Assembly (NCBI GenBank): GCA_016722505.1
Contig: JADKJH010000002.1
Coordinates: 73,501 to 137,500 of the forward strand
Reading direction: 5' to 3'
Source of the DNA: Holophagaceae bacterium
GTDB lineage: Bacteria; Acidobacteriota; Holophagae; Holophagales; Holophagaceae
Length of the DNA stretch: 64,000 nucleotides
The position numbers were made by a program, and so were the translations under genes. Below the pieces are notes generated by a model, which searched no databases, was not told the origin of the DNA, and saw only the letters and a program-made list of their open reading frames with translations. Positions 37,898-46,015 of the stretch are shown piece by piece (the stretch's first letter is position 1; every line of letters begins with the position of its first letter).

Positions 37898-38862
37898 TTC
37901 CAGCCGACGGGAGTTTCCACCAACACCCGCGCCAATTGGTCCCGTCGTTCACCACGATTGAGACGGCGGTCATCCATAGTGCCTCGGTGAGCCATCACAT
38001 CAGAGAGGGTCGCCTGCAAATCGTCAGGCGTGATGAACTCCCGCGCCTCAAGCCAGGCTTCGGCTTGCGAGAGCGCCACCCAATGCCTTACCGCGCGGGT
38101 TGAGCAAAAACCACCGCCATTGCGGATCCTGTTCACCACCCGCTCCACATAATCCAACACCGCATCAGAAACTTTCACCCTCCGCACGGCGGCCCTCACC
38201 GCCCGCCATCCCGCGAGATCGAGCGAAGCCTGCAAGCTGTCCAGGCGCTCGGCGCCAGCCTGGCCAGTGATGACTTTGCGCTCGTTCACCGGATCTGGAT
38301 AACCCAGGTGCAACACGCACGCGAAACGGTCCAATTGCGACTCCGGCAGCGGGAAAGTGCCCGCGTGGTCCATGGGATTTTGGGTAGCGATGACGAAGAA
38401 GGGATCCGGTAATTGATGGGAACTGCGGTCCAGCGTCACCTGGCCTTCCACCATGACTTCCAGCAGCGCGCTTTGGGTTTTCGGGCCGATGCGGTTCAGT
38501 TCATCCAACAGAAGCACATTGCAGAATACGGGTCCCTGTTGAAAACGGAAGGATTTGGTTTCCGTGTCCCAAAGGTGCACACCCAGCAGATCCGAAGGCA
38601 GCAGGTCGTTGGTGCCCTGGACCCGCTGGAAGCTGCCGCCCAGCAGCCGCGACAGCCCTTTGGCCAAAGTCGTCTTGCCTACACCCGGCAGATCTTCCAC
38701 CAGGACGTGGCCGCCTGAAAGCAGCACCGCCAGCGCCCGGCGGACTTGCACTTCCTTGCCCACCACCACGGCCGAGAGAGCCGCCAGCCCAATGTTCACC
38801 TTCGCCCGCCCCTCGGCGATGGCGCTTGGGTCGAATGCTGTGGCGATGGAAGTCGGTGTCAT
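37894..38862 (-). CDS. MoxR-family AAA+ ATPase
   Basis: About 322 residues, from ATG 38862 (a TTG at 38874 is in frame). It has Walker A GVGKTTLAKGLS, Walker B VLLLDELNR, and MoxR-specific FRFQQGPVFCNVLLLDE, QVTLDRSSH, ATQNPMDHAGTFPLPESQLDRF and the C-terminal lid region. MoxR ATPases act as chaperones for metal-cofactor insertion or protein complex activation and usually sit with a DUF58 and VWA gene. Here the next gene, in ATGA overlap, is RodZ-like, and no DUF58 or VWA gene is present. Confidence 0.9.
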   Translation of the reverse strand: MTPTSIATAFDPSAIAEGRAKVNIGLAALSAVVVGKEVQVRRALAVLLSGGHVLVEDLPGVGKTTLAKGLSRLLGGSFQRVQGTNDLLPSDLLGVHLWDTETKSFRFQQGPVFCNVLLLDELNRIGPKTQSALLEVMVEGQVTLDRSSHQLPDPFFVIATQNPMDHAGTFPLPESQLDRFACVLHLGYPDPVNERKVITGQAGAERLDSLQASLDLAGWRAVRAAVRRVKVSDAVLDYVERVVNRIRNGGGFCSTRAVRHWVALSQAEAWLEAREFITPDDLQATLSDVMAHRGTMDDRRLNRGERRDQLARVLVETPVGWK

Positions 38863-39158
38863 GAAGGTCCGCAACGTGAACCCTTATGTTCGCAGAACCG
38901 GGCGTTACGAGGTATGAGCTTGTGAGGCGCGGGGATTAAGGAGCTGAGTGTGAGGCCATGCTTCACCTCATCCCTCGAATCGTTGAGCCATGAGGAATGC
39001 CCCTACCGTTCGGGGGGCAAAAATATACCGTTCGCGGGAATCCGGGTGTCGAACCCCAATCCGAGGCTAGGGTTTGGACAAGCCCCGTTGGAACTCGAAG
39101 GAACGCCAACCGCCAGATCCAGATTGAAGTCAGTACACATTTTTACAGGAGAACATGA
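38863..39158. other. 296-nt intergenic region between MoxR and the protease (divergent)
   Basis: No gene is seen. The region must hold the two divergent promoters. The CAGGAG sequence at its right end is the ribosome site of the protease gene. No clear operator is visible by eye. Confidence 0.4.
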
Positions 39159-40885
39159 ATGCTTCGACGAACCTTTTTCCTTGGCTGCGCCCTGGTCTGT
39201 TCGGCCCTACTTGCCCAGACACCTCCAAGCCCCACGGGCCAATCTACGAGTTCCACGCTAGTTCCGATTGGAGGGGGCGACGGCAATCCCCCATCCGGTG
39301 GGACGGCTGGGATCACACTCCAGTGCAACATTTTGGGGGCGACCACCACGCCTACGGTCGTAACGGGGAAGCTTAGCCATCTGGGGGGAGATGTTGGTTT
39401 CAACCTCCCATGGAATGGGAAAACCTCTGTCCCTCCAAAGGGCCGGGCAGTACTCCAATTCGACACAGTCCATGTTGGCGGTAGTGATTTTGTGCCCCTG
39501 CCGTCCAATCGCGTCCTCCAGTACGGAAACCAGAGTGCTTGCGCCGTCACTTTCGTCCCTCCCTCCACTTCGGTCGGGTTTATCTCTGGTCTTGAAATCA
39601 CGCAGGGAACGCAGACTTCGGCCAATAGTGTTCCCTTGCAGATCGGCAAGAAAGCCCGTCTGAAAATCATGGGATGCGGTCTCATTTCTCATGGGCCAAT
39701 TACACCGTGGATGTAACCGTCAATGGGCAGACCACCAGCTTTGGTTTATCAGATTCGGTGTCTCCCGCCGTGAACAACGGGGGCTGGGACGGGGACCAAA
39801 TCGCGAGATACACTTCCCTGGATCTTCCCGATTACCTGGTCTGGTCCGGAATGGTGGTCACGGTAAAGATGACCAACGCCCCGGCTGCTCCCTTTGGGCG
39901 GACGGATATCTTCCCGACCACCATGACCCTCAGCCCTTCGATTCTGATTCCCAATTGGGGTTCCTTGCCGGTTCGGGTCGTCCTCCTTACCCAAGGCGGC
40001 AATATTCCTCCGATATATCAGGACGTAACTGCTTGGTCAGCCATGATGGACCGCATCAATACACTCCTACCATGGGCAGATTTGCGTGCCAATACGACCT
40101 TTTACGGTCCTTTTGCCCTTGAGACTTTTACCCCTGCCAGTGGGGATCTGAATGACCCAATGAATTGGTGGAATAGCATCACGTGGGGTTTGTATCACCA
40201 ACTTAAGGGAGGCTACCCGATCATCGGAATCATTGACCAAATGGCCCCGCGTGGACATTTTTTGGGATCCCAAGGGATTAAAGGATTAACTGCTGTCTCC
40301 AATGGAGCCATGCTTCCGGCAGCCGCTATCCTTACCTGGGATGCTGATCCCGTGGCTTCCGCGCAGTACTTCGCGCATGAATTCGGCCATACCTCCGGTC
40401 GGCACCACGCCCCCAGCGTGAATCCGCAGGGCCAAGTGGCAAACGATCCCGATTATTACTACCCCTACCAAACAGGCAATTCCAGTGTTGGCGCCATGGC
40501 GACCTTCTTTGATACCTTTGCTACCAACGAATATGCCCCGTCCAGGGGTGCCACGGGAAGCTCAACGGAGAATCAAGATTCTCAACAATCCCACGAACTA
40601 ATGGGCTATGGGGGCTGGTTTTTTAGCAAGGGCACCAGCGATTACACCTTTGATGGAATCCGGCAGTACTGGGGCGTTTGGAGCATAGTCCCAGGCAGTG
40701 GCATTTCCACTGGGTTGGCCCCTGCGCAGACCATGGCTGCTCCCTATGTTTTGGCATCTGAACAGGTCAGGAATGCTGCGGCTCCAGTTCATCCTGTCCC
40801 CAGGCTTGTTCAAGAAGCTTTGGCCATGAAGGATGCGAAAGCCGCCTACGAAAAGATCAAACCCACCCTTGCCGGAATCCAATGA
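39159..40885 (+). pseudogene. Secreted metzincin-like zinc protease, apparently frameshifted
   Basis: About 575 codons in two frames that join near 39661-39675. The first begins MLRRTFFLGCALVCSALLAQ, a signal peptide, behind CAGGAG, and has a beta-rich region. The second continues the same beta domain (SWANYTVDVTVNGQTTSFG) and contains the zinc motif HEFGHTSGRHH (40377-40409), i.e. HExxHxxGxxH, the metzincin pattern. Restoring one A in the CTGAAAATC run joins the frames. Zn endopeptidase activity outside the cell is inferred. The gene ends 14 nt before the first of three tandem lipoprotein genes, so they probably form an operon. It could be a sequencing error rather than a broken gene. Confidence 0.7.
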
Positions 40886-40899
40886 GAAGGGATAGGTTG

Positions 40900-41595
40900 A
40901 TGATGATGAAGCTAACCTGTCGCCTGCCCACTTGCCTTCTGGTGCTCACCGTTGGAACCACCCTCGCATGCGGCGGGGGTGGAGGCACCAAAGACCCTGT
41001 TGATCCTGGCAAACTCTGGGTTATGCCTAGCCCTGCTTTCATGACACCCGGGGCTAGACTGGTCTTTTCAGCGGTGCCAGAAGTCAACGCAGAGGCACCG
41101 TATATCAATACGGCCGCATGGTCGGTGGTTGAACCCAATGGAGGAAGTGTCCAGGCCAATGGGCGCGGGGAAACCGCCACCTATACGGCACCAGCCAATC
41201 TAGGCACCTTTCATCTGAAGGCTGTGAGTGAATACGGAACCTCGCGCTACGTGCCACAGGCAGGGACGATCCAGATTGTTGATCAGAAAGGGGTGAGTGT
41301 ATCGGTGTATCCGGCTTCTTTTACCCTTACAAGGGGGTCAACAGGAGCCTATCCAAAACCGGTTGCGACAGTGAATCCACTCACTAACCACCATGTGTTG
41401 TGGTCAGTTGTGGAGCCAGGATTCGAGGGGCCGAACCTAATCCGTATTCAAACTGATGATCAACTAAACACATGTCTAATCGTCTATAACGATACGGCCA
41501 TTGATAACGTTCCTGGAACACTCTTTCATATCCGTGCCCAAAGCGTGGAAGTCCCCACCGCCTTTGCGCTGGTTGAATTCCAGGTTCAGCGATGA
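40900..41595 (+). CDS. Tandem Ig-like lipoprotein, copy 1
   Basis: About 231 residues. Start ATG 40900 (or 40906) follows AGAAGGGA; the ATG at 40882 overlaps the protease stop. The signal peptide ends TTLAC, a lipobox, and the lipid-anchored Cys is followed by CGGGGGTKDPVDPGKLW, a flexible tether. The body contains an Ig-like beta domain (AAWSVVEPNGGSVQANGRG, TATYTAPANLGTFHLKAVSEYGTSRYVP). The C-terminal end VEVPTAFALVEFQVQR is shared with copies 2 and 3, whereas residues ~130-190 differ. It is the first of three paralogs with about 710-nt spacing. Confidence 0.75.
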   Translation: MMMKLTCRLPTCLLVLTVGTTLACGGGGGTKDPVDPGKLWVMPSPAFMTPGARLVFSAVPEVNAEAPYINTAAWSVVEPNGGSVQANGRGETATYTAPANLGTFHLKAVSEYGTSRYVPQAGTIQIVDQKGVSVSVYPASFTLTRGSTGAYPKPVATVNPLTNHHVLWSVVEPGFEGPNLIRIQTDDQLNTCLIVYNDTAIDNVPGTLFHIRAQSVEVPTAFALVEFQVQR

Positions 41596-41608
41596 TGCCG
41601 TGTGACGG

Positions 41609-42307
41609 ATGATCATGGATTCGCCCTCACGCCGATCCAACGCCCTTCTTGTTTTTGCGCTTGGAACCACCCTCGCCTGCGGCGGGGGTGGAGGCAGCAA
41701 AGATCCCGTAGACCCTGGCAAGCTATGGGTTCAGCCCAGCCCAGCTTTTATGACGCCAGGGGCCAGGCTGATTTTTTCGGCGGTGCCAGAGGTCCGCTCC
41801 GAGGCACCGTATATTCGCACAGCCACATGGTCGGTGCTTGAACCCAACGGGGGAAGTGTCCAAGCCATTGGAAGCGGGGAAACCGCTACCTATACGGCAC
41901 CAGCCAATCCAGGTACTTTCCACCTGAAGGCAGTCACGGAATATGGTAATTCCCGCTACGTGCCCCAGCCGGGAACGATCCAGGTGGTGGACACAAAAGG
42001 GGTAAACGTTTCTGTAAATCCGGCTTTATTAGTGATAATAAAAGGAGGCTCGGGGCCAGCTCCTCGCTTTTTCTCCGCAATAGCGCCACTCAGCAACACC
42101 AATGTGACCTGGACACTGGTTGAGCCGGAATACCAAGGCCCAGGACTCATGCAGCTAACCCCAGAGAACATTACTCGTAGTTGTTACCTTACTTGGGGGA
42201 ACGATGCCGCTTTGGATCGTCTCCCCGGCACCCTCTTTCACATCCGTGTCCAAAGCGTGGAAGTCCCCAGCGCCTTCGCGCTGGTTGAAGTCCAGGTCCA
42301 ACGCTAA
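41609..42307 (+). CDS. Tandem Ig-like lipoprotein, copy 2
   Basis: A 232-residue lipoprotein, 13 nt after copy 1. Signal peptide MIMDSPSRRSNALLVFALGTTLAC is followed by CGGGGGSKDPVDPGKLW. The domain shares most of its first half with copies 1 and 3 (PSPAFMTPGARLIFSAVPEV; TWSVLEPNGGSVQAIGSGETATYT) and the final VEVPSAFALVEVQVQR. The middle (around residues 130-195: NVSVNPALLVIIKGGSGP and after) is divergent. Likely surface or periplasmic; the function is unknown. Confidence 0.75.
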   Translation: MIMDSPSRRSNALLVFALGTTLACGGGGGSKDPVDPGKLWVQPSPAFMTPGARLIFSAVPEVRSEAPYIRTATWSVLEPNGGSVQAIGSGETATYTAPANPGTFHLKAVTEYGNSRYVPQPGTIQVVDTKGVNVSVNPALLVIIKGGSGPAPRFFSAIAPLSNTNVTWTLVEPEYQGPGLMQLTPENITRSCYLTWGNDAALDRLPGTLFHIRVQSVEVPSAFALVEVQVQR

Positions 42308-42320
42308 TGCCGGGTTGCAG

Positions 42321-43019
42321 ATGACGACGAATTTGTTCTCACGTACCTCCAACGCAATTCCTATTCTTGCCCTTGCCTCCACCCTCGCCTGCGGCGGGGG
42401 TGGAGGAGGGAAGGACACTGTTGACCCAGGCAAGCTATGGGTTCAGCCCAGCCCAGCTTTTATGACACCAGGGGCCAGGCTGATTTTTTCGGCCGTGCCA
42501 GAGGTCCATTCCGAGGCACCCTATATTAGGACTGCCACATGGTCTGTGCTTGAACCCAACGGGGGAAGTGTCCAGGCCAACGGACGTGGGGAAACTGCGA
42601 CCTATACGGCTCCATCCACACTAGGCACTTTCCATCTGAAGGCCGTGTCGGAATATGGCACGTCCCGCTACGTGCCTCAACCCAGAACGGTCCAGATCAT
42701 AAACCCCGTGGGGGTGAGTGTTTCGGTGAATCCAACTTCTTTCGTAATCAAGCGTGACTATACTGGGATCGCACCAGAATCCTTCGCTATTGTCTCCCCC
42801 CTTACCCATCGTAAGGTCAGTTGGTCAGTTGTGGAGCCGGGATATGAGGGTTCGGGTTTGATCTACTTAACTCCACATGACTTGGTTAACTCTTGCCTAA
42901 TATTGTGGGACGGTGCGGCGTCAATTGATCGCCTCCCTGGGAACCTCTTTCACGTCCGTGTCCAAAGCGTGGAAGTCCCCAGCGCTTTCGCTCTGATTGA
43001 AGTCCAAGTCCAACGCTAA
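42321..43019 (+). CDS. Tandem Ig-like lipoprotein, copy 3
   Basis: A 232-residue lipoprotein starting at ATG 42321, 13 nt after copy 2; a longer in-frame extension upstream overlaps copy 2 and is not credible. Signal peptide ends ASTLAC and is followed by CGGGGGGKDTVDPGKLW. The first-half identity with copy 2 is very high even in DNA (repeated CCCAGCCCAGCTTTTATGAC). The middle differs (SVNPTSFVIKRDYTGIAPES), and the end VEVPSAFALIEVQVQR is conserved. Function unknown. Confidence 0.75.
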   Translation: MTTNLFSRTSNAIPILALASTLACGGGGGGKDTVDPGKLWVQPSPAFMTPGARLIFSAVPEVHSEAPYIRTATWSVLEPNGGSVQANGRGETATYTAPSTLGTFHLKAVSEYGTSRYVPQPRTVQIINPVGVSVSVNPTSFVIKRDYTGIAPESFAIVSPLTHRKVSWSVVEPGYEGSGLIYLTPHDLVNSCLILWDGAASIDRLPGNLFHVRVQSVEVPSAFALIEVQVQR

Positions 43020-43046
43020 TGCCATGTTTTTGAACGCAACTGGGAT

Positions 43047-44288
43047 TCAAGACTCGTCCATCAATATTCCCCGCTCCTTGGCCCTGGAAGCGAAGGCGCG
43101 CAAGGTAAGGCCGAGGGAAGCGGCAGCGGCGGCGGGATCGTGCGCATGGGTGGCCAAGGCTCGCCGCAGCAAGGCTGCTTCAACAGGATGCTGGGCCTCT
43201 CTCAACATAGCTTCCAACGTTGCTTCCTTGGGCCATGGCAGCGTCAGCCCACCCTCTTCGCGTCCACTTCTGCCACCCATGGGTGGAACCGCAAGCCCGC
43301 GCACCAGCAGGCTCGACGCACTGTGCAATGTCGCCTGGGCACACCAAGCCATTTCCCGCACATTGCCCGGCCAATTGCGCGACTGCACTTCCTTTTCAGC
43401 GGAGCGGTCCAAAGCGGGCGCGGCCCTGCCCTCTCCCGCAGCAGCCTGTTCCAATAGCGCACGGAATAATGGCACTAAATCTTCATGCCGGTGAGAAAGG
43501 CTGGGCAATTCGAACCGCAGCACCCCTAAGCGCAGCCGCACCGAATCGGGGACCGCGGGCTCATCGCCACAGGTGGCCATCCACTGAAAGCCATGGCCCA
43601 GCGGAATGTCCATGGCTTTCAGCAACTCTACCGCCGCCTTCGGGCTCAGGTGTTCCAACCCCAGCACCAGCAAACTTCCACCCTGCAATAGCCCCAAAGT
43701 GGCCGCAGTGATGCCTTCGTCTAGTTCCGAGGCGGCCATGGACAGGAAAGGGCCACGGGGTTGGCGCAAAGCATGTAGGCGCCGCGCCGCCCGGGCTTTT
43801 CCAGAACCCCTCGGCCCGATGAACAGGGCTGGAGCATCGCTATCCGCAGCGGCGCGAAGGCTCGAATCAAGCAGCCGCATGGCGGGTGAAAGCGCGACCC
43901 AGGGTTCCCGTGGATCCGGCGGGGGCGCTCCCACTAGGGCCTGGAGGCGGTCCATGAGCGCGAAAAAGATCCCCATGTCGAAGGGTTTGGGCAGGAAATC
44001 TTCGGCTCCCAGCTGCATGGCCGCGACGATGTCTTTAGGCTCGCCGAACGCGCTCATCAGCACAACTCGAAGTCCAGGCTGCACTCGTTTGGCGCGTCGT
44101 ATGAGTTCCAACCCGCTGAGCCCCGGTAGCCGCAGATCCGTGACCAATACCTCGGCGCCATCCCCTTCGATCCAAGTCATGGCTTCAAAAGGATCCCCCG
44201 TCGCCCTGATGTTCCAGGCGCTTCCCTTCAGCGCCTGAATAAGGAGCTTCCGGAAACTGTCCTTGTCTTCAACCAGAATCAAACGCAT
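43047..44288 (-). CDS. Degenerate NtrC-type response regulator (REC + AAA+ + HTH)
   Basis: A 413-residue protein. The N-terminal receiver has LVEDKDSFRKLL, a phosphoacceptor Asp in LVTDLRLPG (residue 51) and LPKPFDMG. The AAA+ domain has Walker A GPRGSGKARAARRL and the R-finger region (LDRSAEKEVQSRNWPGNVREMAW). The GAFTGA loop used to contact sigma-54 is missing: the stretch between Walker A and Walker B is shortened to FLSMAASELDEGITAATLGLLQGG. The C-terminal helix AAAAASLGLTLRAFASRAKER is only a weak Fis-type HTH. It is probably not a sigma-54 activator and may regulate by another route. A heptamer repeat lies in its leader. Confidence 0.78.
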   Translation of the reverse strand: MRLILVEDKDSFRKLLIQALKGSAWNIRATGDPFEAMTWIEGDGAEVLVTDLRLPGLSGLELIRRAKRVQPGLRVVLMSAFGEPKDIVAAMQLGAEDFLPKPFDMGIFFALMDRLQALVGAPPPDPREPWVALSPAMRLLDSSLRAAADSDAPALFIGPRGSGKARAARRLHALRQPRGPFLSMAASELDEGITAATLGLLQGGSLLVLGLEHLSPKAAVELLKAMDIPLGHGFQWMATCGDEPAVPDSVRLRLGVLRFELPSLSHRHEDLVPLFRALLEQAAAGEGRAAPALDRSAEKEVQSRNWPGNVREMAWCAQATLHSASSLLVRGLAVPPMGGRSGREEGGLTLPWPKEATLEAMLREAQHPVEAALLRRALATHAHDPAAAAASLGLTLRAFASRAKERGILMDES

Positions 44289-44315
44289 GGGATGAAGCTA
44301 GCAGAATTGGGGGCC

Positions 44316-44364
44316 GGTTGATGGTTGATGGTTGATGGTTGAGGGTTGAGGGTTAAGGGTTAAG
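44316..44364. repeat. Seven-unit heptamer tandem repeat
   Basis: Forty-nine bases are exactly seven copies of a 7-nt unit: GGTTGAT three times, GGTTGAG twice and GGTTAAG twice. A degenerate AAGTTGAAAA-type run follows to about 44400. The array starts 27 nt upstream of the regulator's start codon, in the 164-nt gap between that gene and aroDE. Confidence 0.92.
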
Positions 44365-44452
44365 AGGTCGAGAAGTCGAAAAGTTGAAAAAGTTGAAAAG
44401 CAAGAACAGACATCGTGCCATGTCGGGAAACGGGCTGCTCTGCGATTAGTTA

Positions 44453-45817
44453 TTAACTCTCGACTCTCGACTCGATTTCCATGAACCTCTGGCTCTGACC
44501 CCGAGCCTGGGATTCGAAGAGGGCAGCTCCTTCCACAAGGTCCAATCCGCCTTCATTCGCCCATTTCGAAAAGGCCGTGTGCTCTTTGTAGACCCATTCC
44601 ACAGCCCACCTCAGGGTGGGTTTCGCGGCTTCCAGCTGTTCAGGAAAGGGCATGGGATCCCCGGCCTTCATCCCCAAGCTGGTGGCCTGGATCACACCGA
44701 TGGGCGCAAAAGCTTCCACGGCTTCAGGCCGGGGCGCATCGTTTCGGGAAAGCTGCATGAATGGCCGTGAATCCTGCTCCAGCATCAGCCGAGTGGTTTC
44801 TGCCACGCCGCCATTCCCAAGGACGAGGATCGGTCCCGGCGGAAGCTGTTCCAGGGCCACCCACAGCGCCTCTGCATCGGTATTGGCGCTCTGCCATGGG
44901 GCCTCCAGGCTCCGTCGCCAAAGCGTATTGAGCGGGCCCTTCAGTTGGAGGAAAAGAGGCAATGATTCCTTTAATGGCGCCGTGATGCTGAGGCCTAGAA
45001 TCTTGAGCGAATCAAGCGCTTCTGCCGCATCCTTCACGTCGCTGCATTCCAGAGGAAGGTAGATCAGATCCTTTTCCGCCTGCTGGAATCGCTGGTTATG
45101 GAAGGCCGGACCGCGTGAATGCAGCACAGGTTCACCCATGACGGCGCAAAGTCCCGTCCGCTCGGTGATGAGCTGGCACCCCCACTTTTTCATGGTTGAA
45201 AACCGCACCTGTCCAGGGGCCGCGGCCACACCATCATCCGGCGCAGCGTAGGTGAAGGCCCCGCCCCAGGCGCGTTGCAGACAACGGCTCGCCACGCCCC
45301 TTGGCCCCATGAGAAAGGCGGATAGGCAGACTCCTGTTTCTTTTGCATGGTGAAGTGGCGCCCTCACCCGTGCATTGTCCGATAGCCTCCCGGCATGGCC
45401 CACCCACTTGAAAGCATCGCCCTCAGGCAAGGATTCCATGCGTCCATCAAGATCGAACACATCCGGCTTCACATGCACCGAACGCAGCACCTTCATATCA
45501 TGACGAAGGGACATGAGCCAATGCGGCAGCTCCAATTCCCATTCCAGATCAACCCACGAAGGCCCGGCGTCAGCAGCCTGGCGGAGCCGCGTCAGCCTTG
45601 AGCCTTCATCTCCCTCGAAGCGTCCATGCTCCGAGGCGCGCCGGCAGCTCACCAGGCATCGTCCATTTAAATCCCGCACCAGCCGAGCGGCATCGTGTTC
45701 AGGAAAAAGATCCAGCCGCAGTTCCGGCAGCGCATCCTCGGGCAAGGCCCGCGCATACGCCGCTGCCGCTTCCCAAGTGGGATGGGTGAGCGTGACGATG
45801 AAGAAAGGAAGGGCCAC
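44453..45817 (-). CDS. aroDE: Bifunctional 3-dehydroquinate dehydratase / shikimate dehydrogenase (AroD-AroE fusion)
   Basis: A 454-residue fusion. Residues ~1-215 are a type I dehydroquinase: the imine-forming Lys is in DAFKWVGHA, the catalytic His in LRSVHVKPD, and LMGPRGVASRCL and APGQVRF follow. Residues ~216-454 are a shikimate dehydrogenase: GLSITAPLKES (catalytic Lys), SANTDAEAL, LGNGGVAETTRL (NADP-binding), TSLGM and GAALFESQA. Together they convert 3-dehydroquinate to shikimate in the shikimate pathway. The start ATG 45817 is natural. This fusion is known in some bacteria, chlamydiae and plants. Confidence 0.9.
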   Translation of the reverse strand: MALPFFIVTLTHPTWEAAAAYARALPEDALPELRLDLFPEHDAARLVRDLNGRCLVSCRRASEHGRFEGDEGSRLTRLRQAADAGPSWVDLEWELELPHWLMSLRHDMKVLRSVHVKPDVFDLDGRMESLPEGDAFKWVGHAGRLSDNARVRAPLHHAKETGVCLSAFLMGPRGVASRCLQRAWGGAFTYAAPDDGVAAAPGQVRFSTMKKWGCQLITERTGLCAVMGEPVLHSRGPAFHNQRFQQAEKDLIYLPLECSDVKDAAEALDSLKILGLSITAPLKESLPLFLQLKGPLNTLWRRSLEAPWQSANTDAEALWVALEQLPPGPILVLGNGGVAETTRLMLEQDSRPFMQLSRNDAPRPEAVEAFAPIGVIQATSLGMKAGDPMPFPEQLEAAKPTLRWAVEWVYKEHTAFSKWANEGGLDLVEGAALFESQARGQSQRFMEIESRVES

Positions 45818-45872
45818 CGATGTTCCCGTTGCAAAAAGCTATAGCCGCAGATTACGCAGAAAAATCCATGAA

Positions 45873-46009
45873 TCCACAGATTCCACCGATTCACACAGAT
45901 TAAAAAACGCGAGGCTTCGGCCTGTTTTCAATGTTCAGCTTCAAAGACCCTGCCTTAAGTGCAGATGCCAATTTGTTTCTGAATCGGTGGAATCTGTGAA
46001 ATCTGTGGA
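45873..46009. repeat. Inverted repeat with CACAGATT phrases
   Basis: Left arm 45873-45892 reads TCCACAGATTCCACCGATTC. Right arm 45981-46000 is its reverse complement with one difference (19/20). Additional ACACAGATT and AATCTGTGG units extend both sides, giving a phrase-like array. The repeat surrounds the mazG terminator region and does not overlap a gene. Confidence 0.8.
45902..45928 (-). terminator. Probable terminator of the mazG transcript
   Basis: On the minus strand, AGGC-CGAA-GCCT forms a short hairpin followed by CGCG and six T. It lies ~90 nt after the mazG stop. The stem is short (4 bp), but the T run and CGAA tetraloop support a terminator. Confidence 0.4.
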
Positions 46010-46015
46010 TCAATT

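Noticed and set aside
42204..42320. Upstream extension of lipoprotein copy 3
   Set aside because: It overlaps copy 2 in another frame and would put residues before a perfect signal peptide; the ATG at 42321 is used.
45873..46009. CRISPR-like array
   Set aside because: The phrases are few, unequal and inverted rather than direct with unique spacers, and no cas gene is present.
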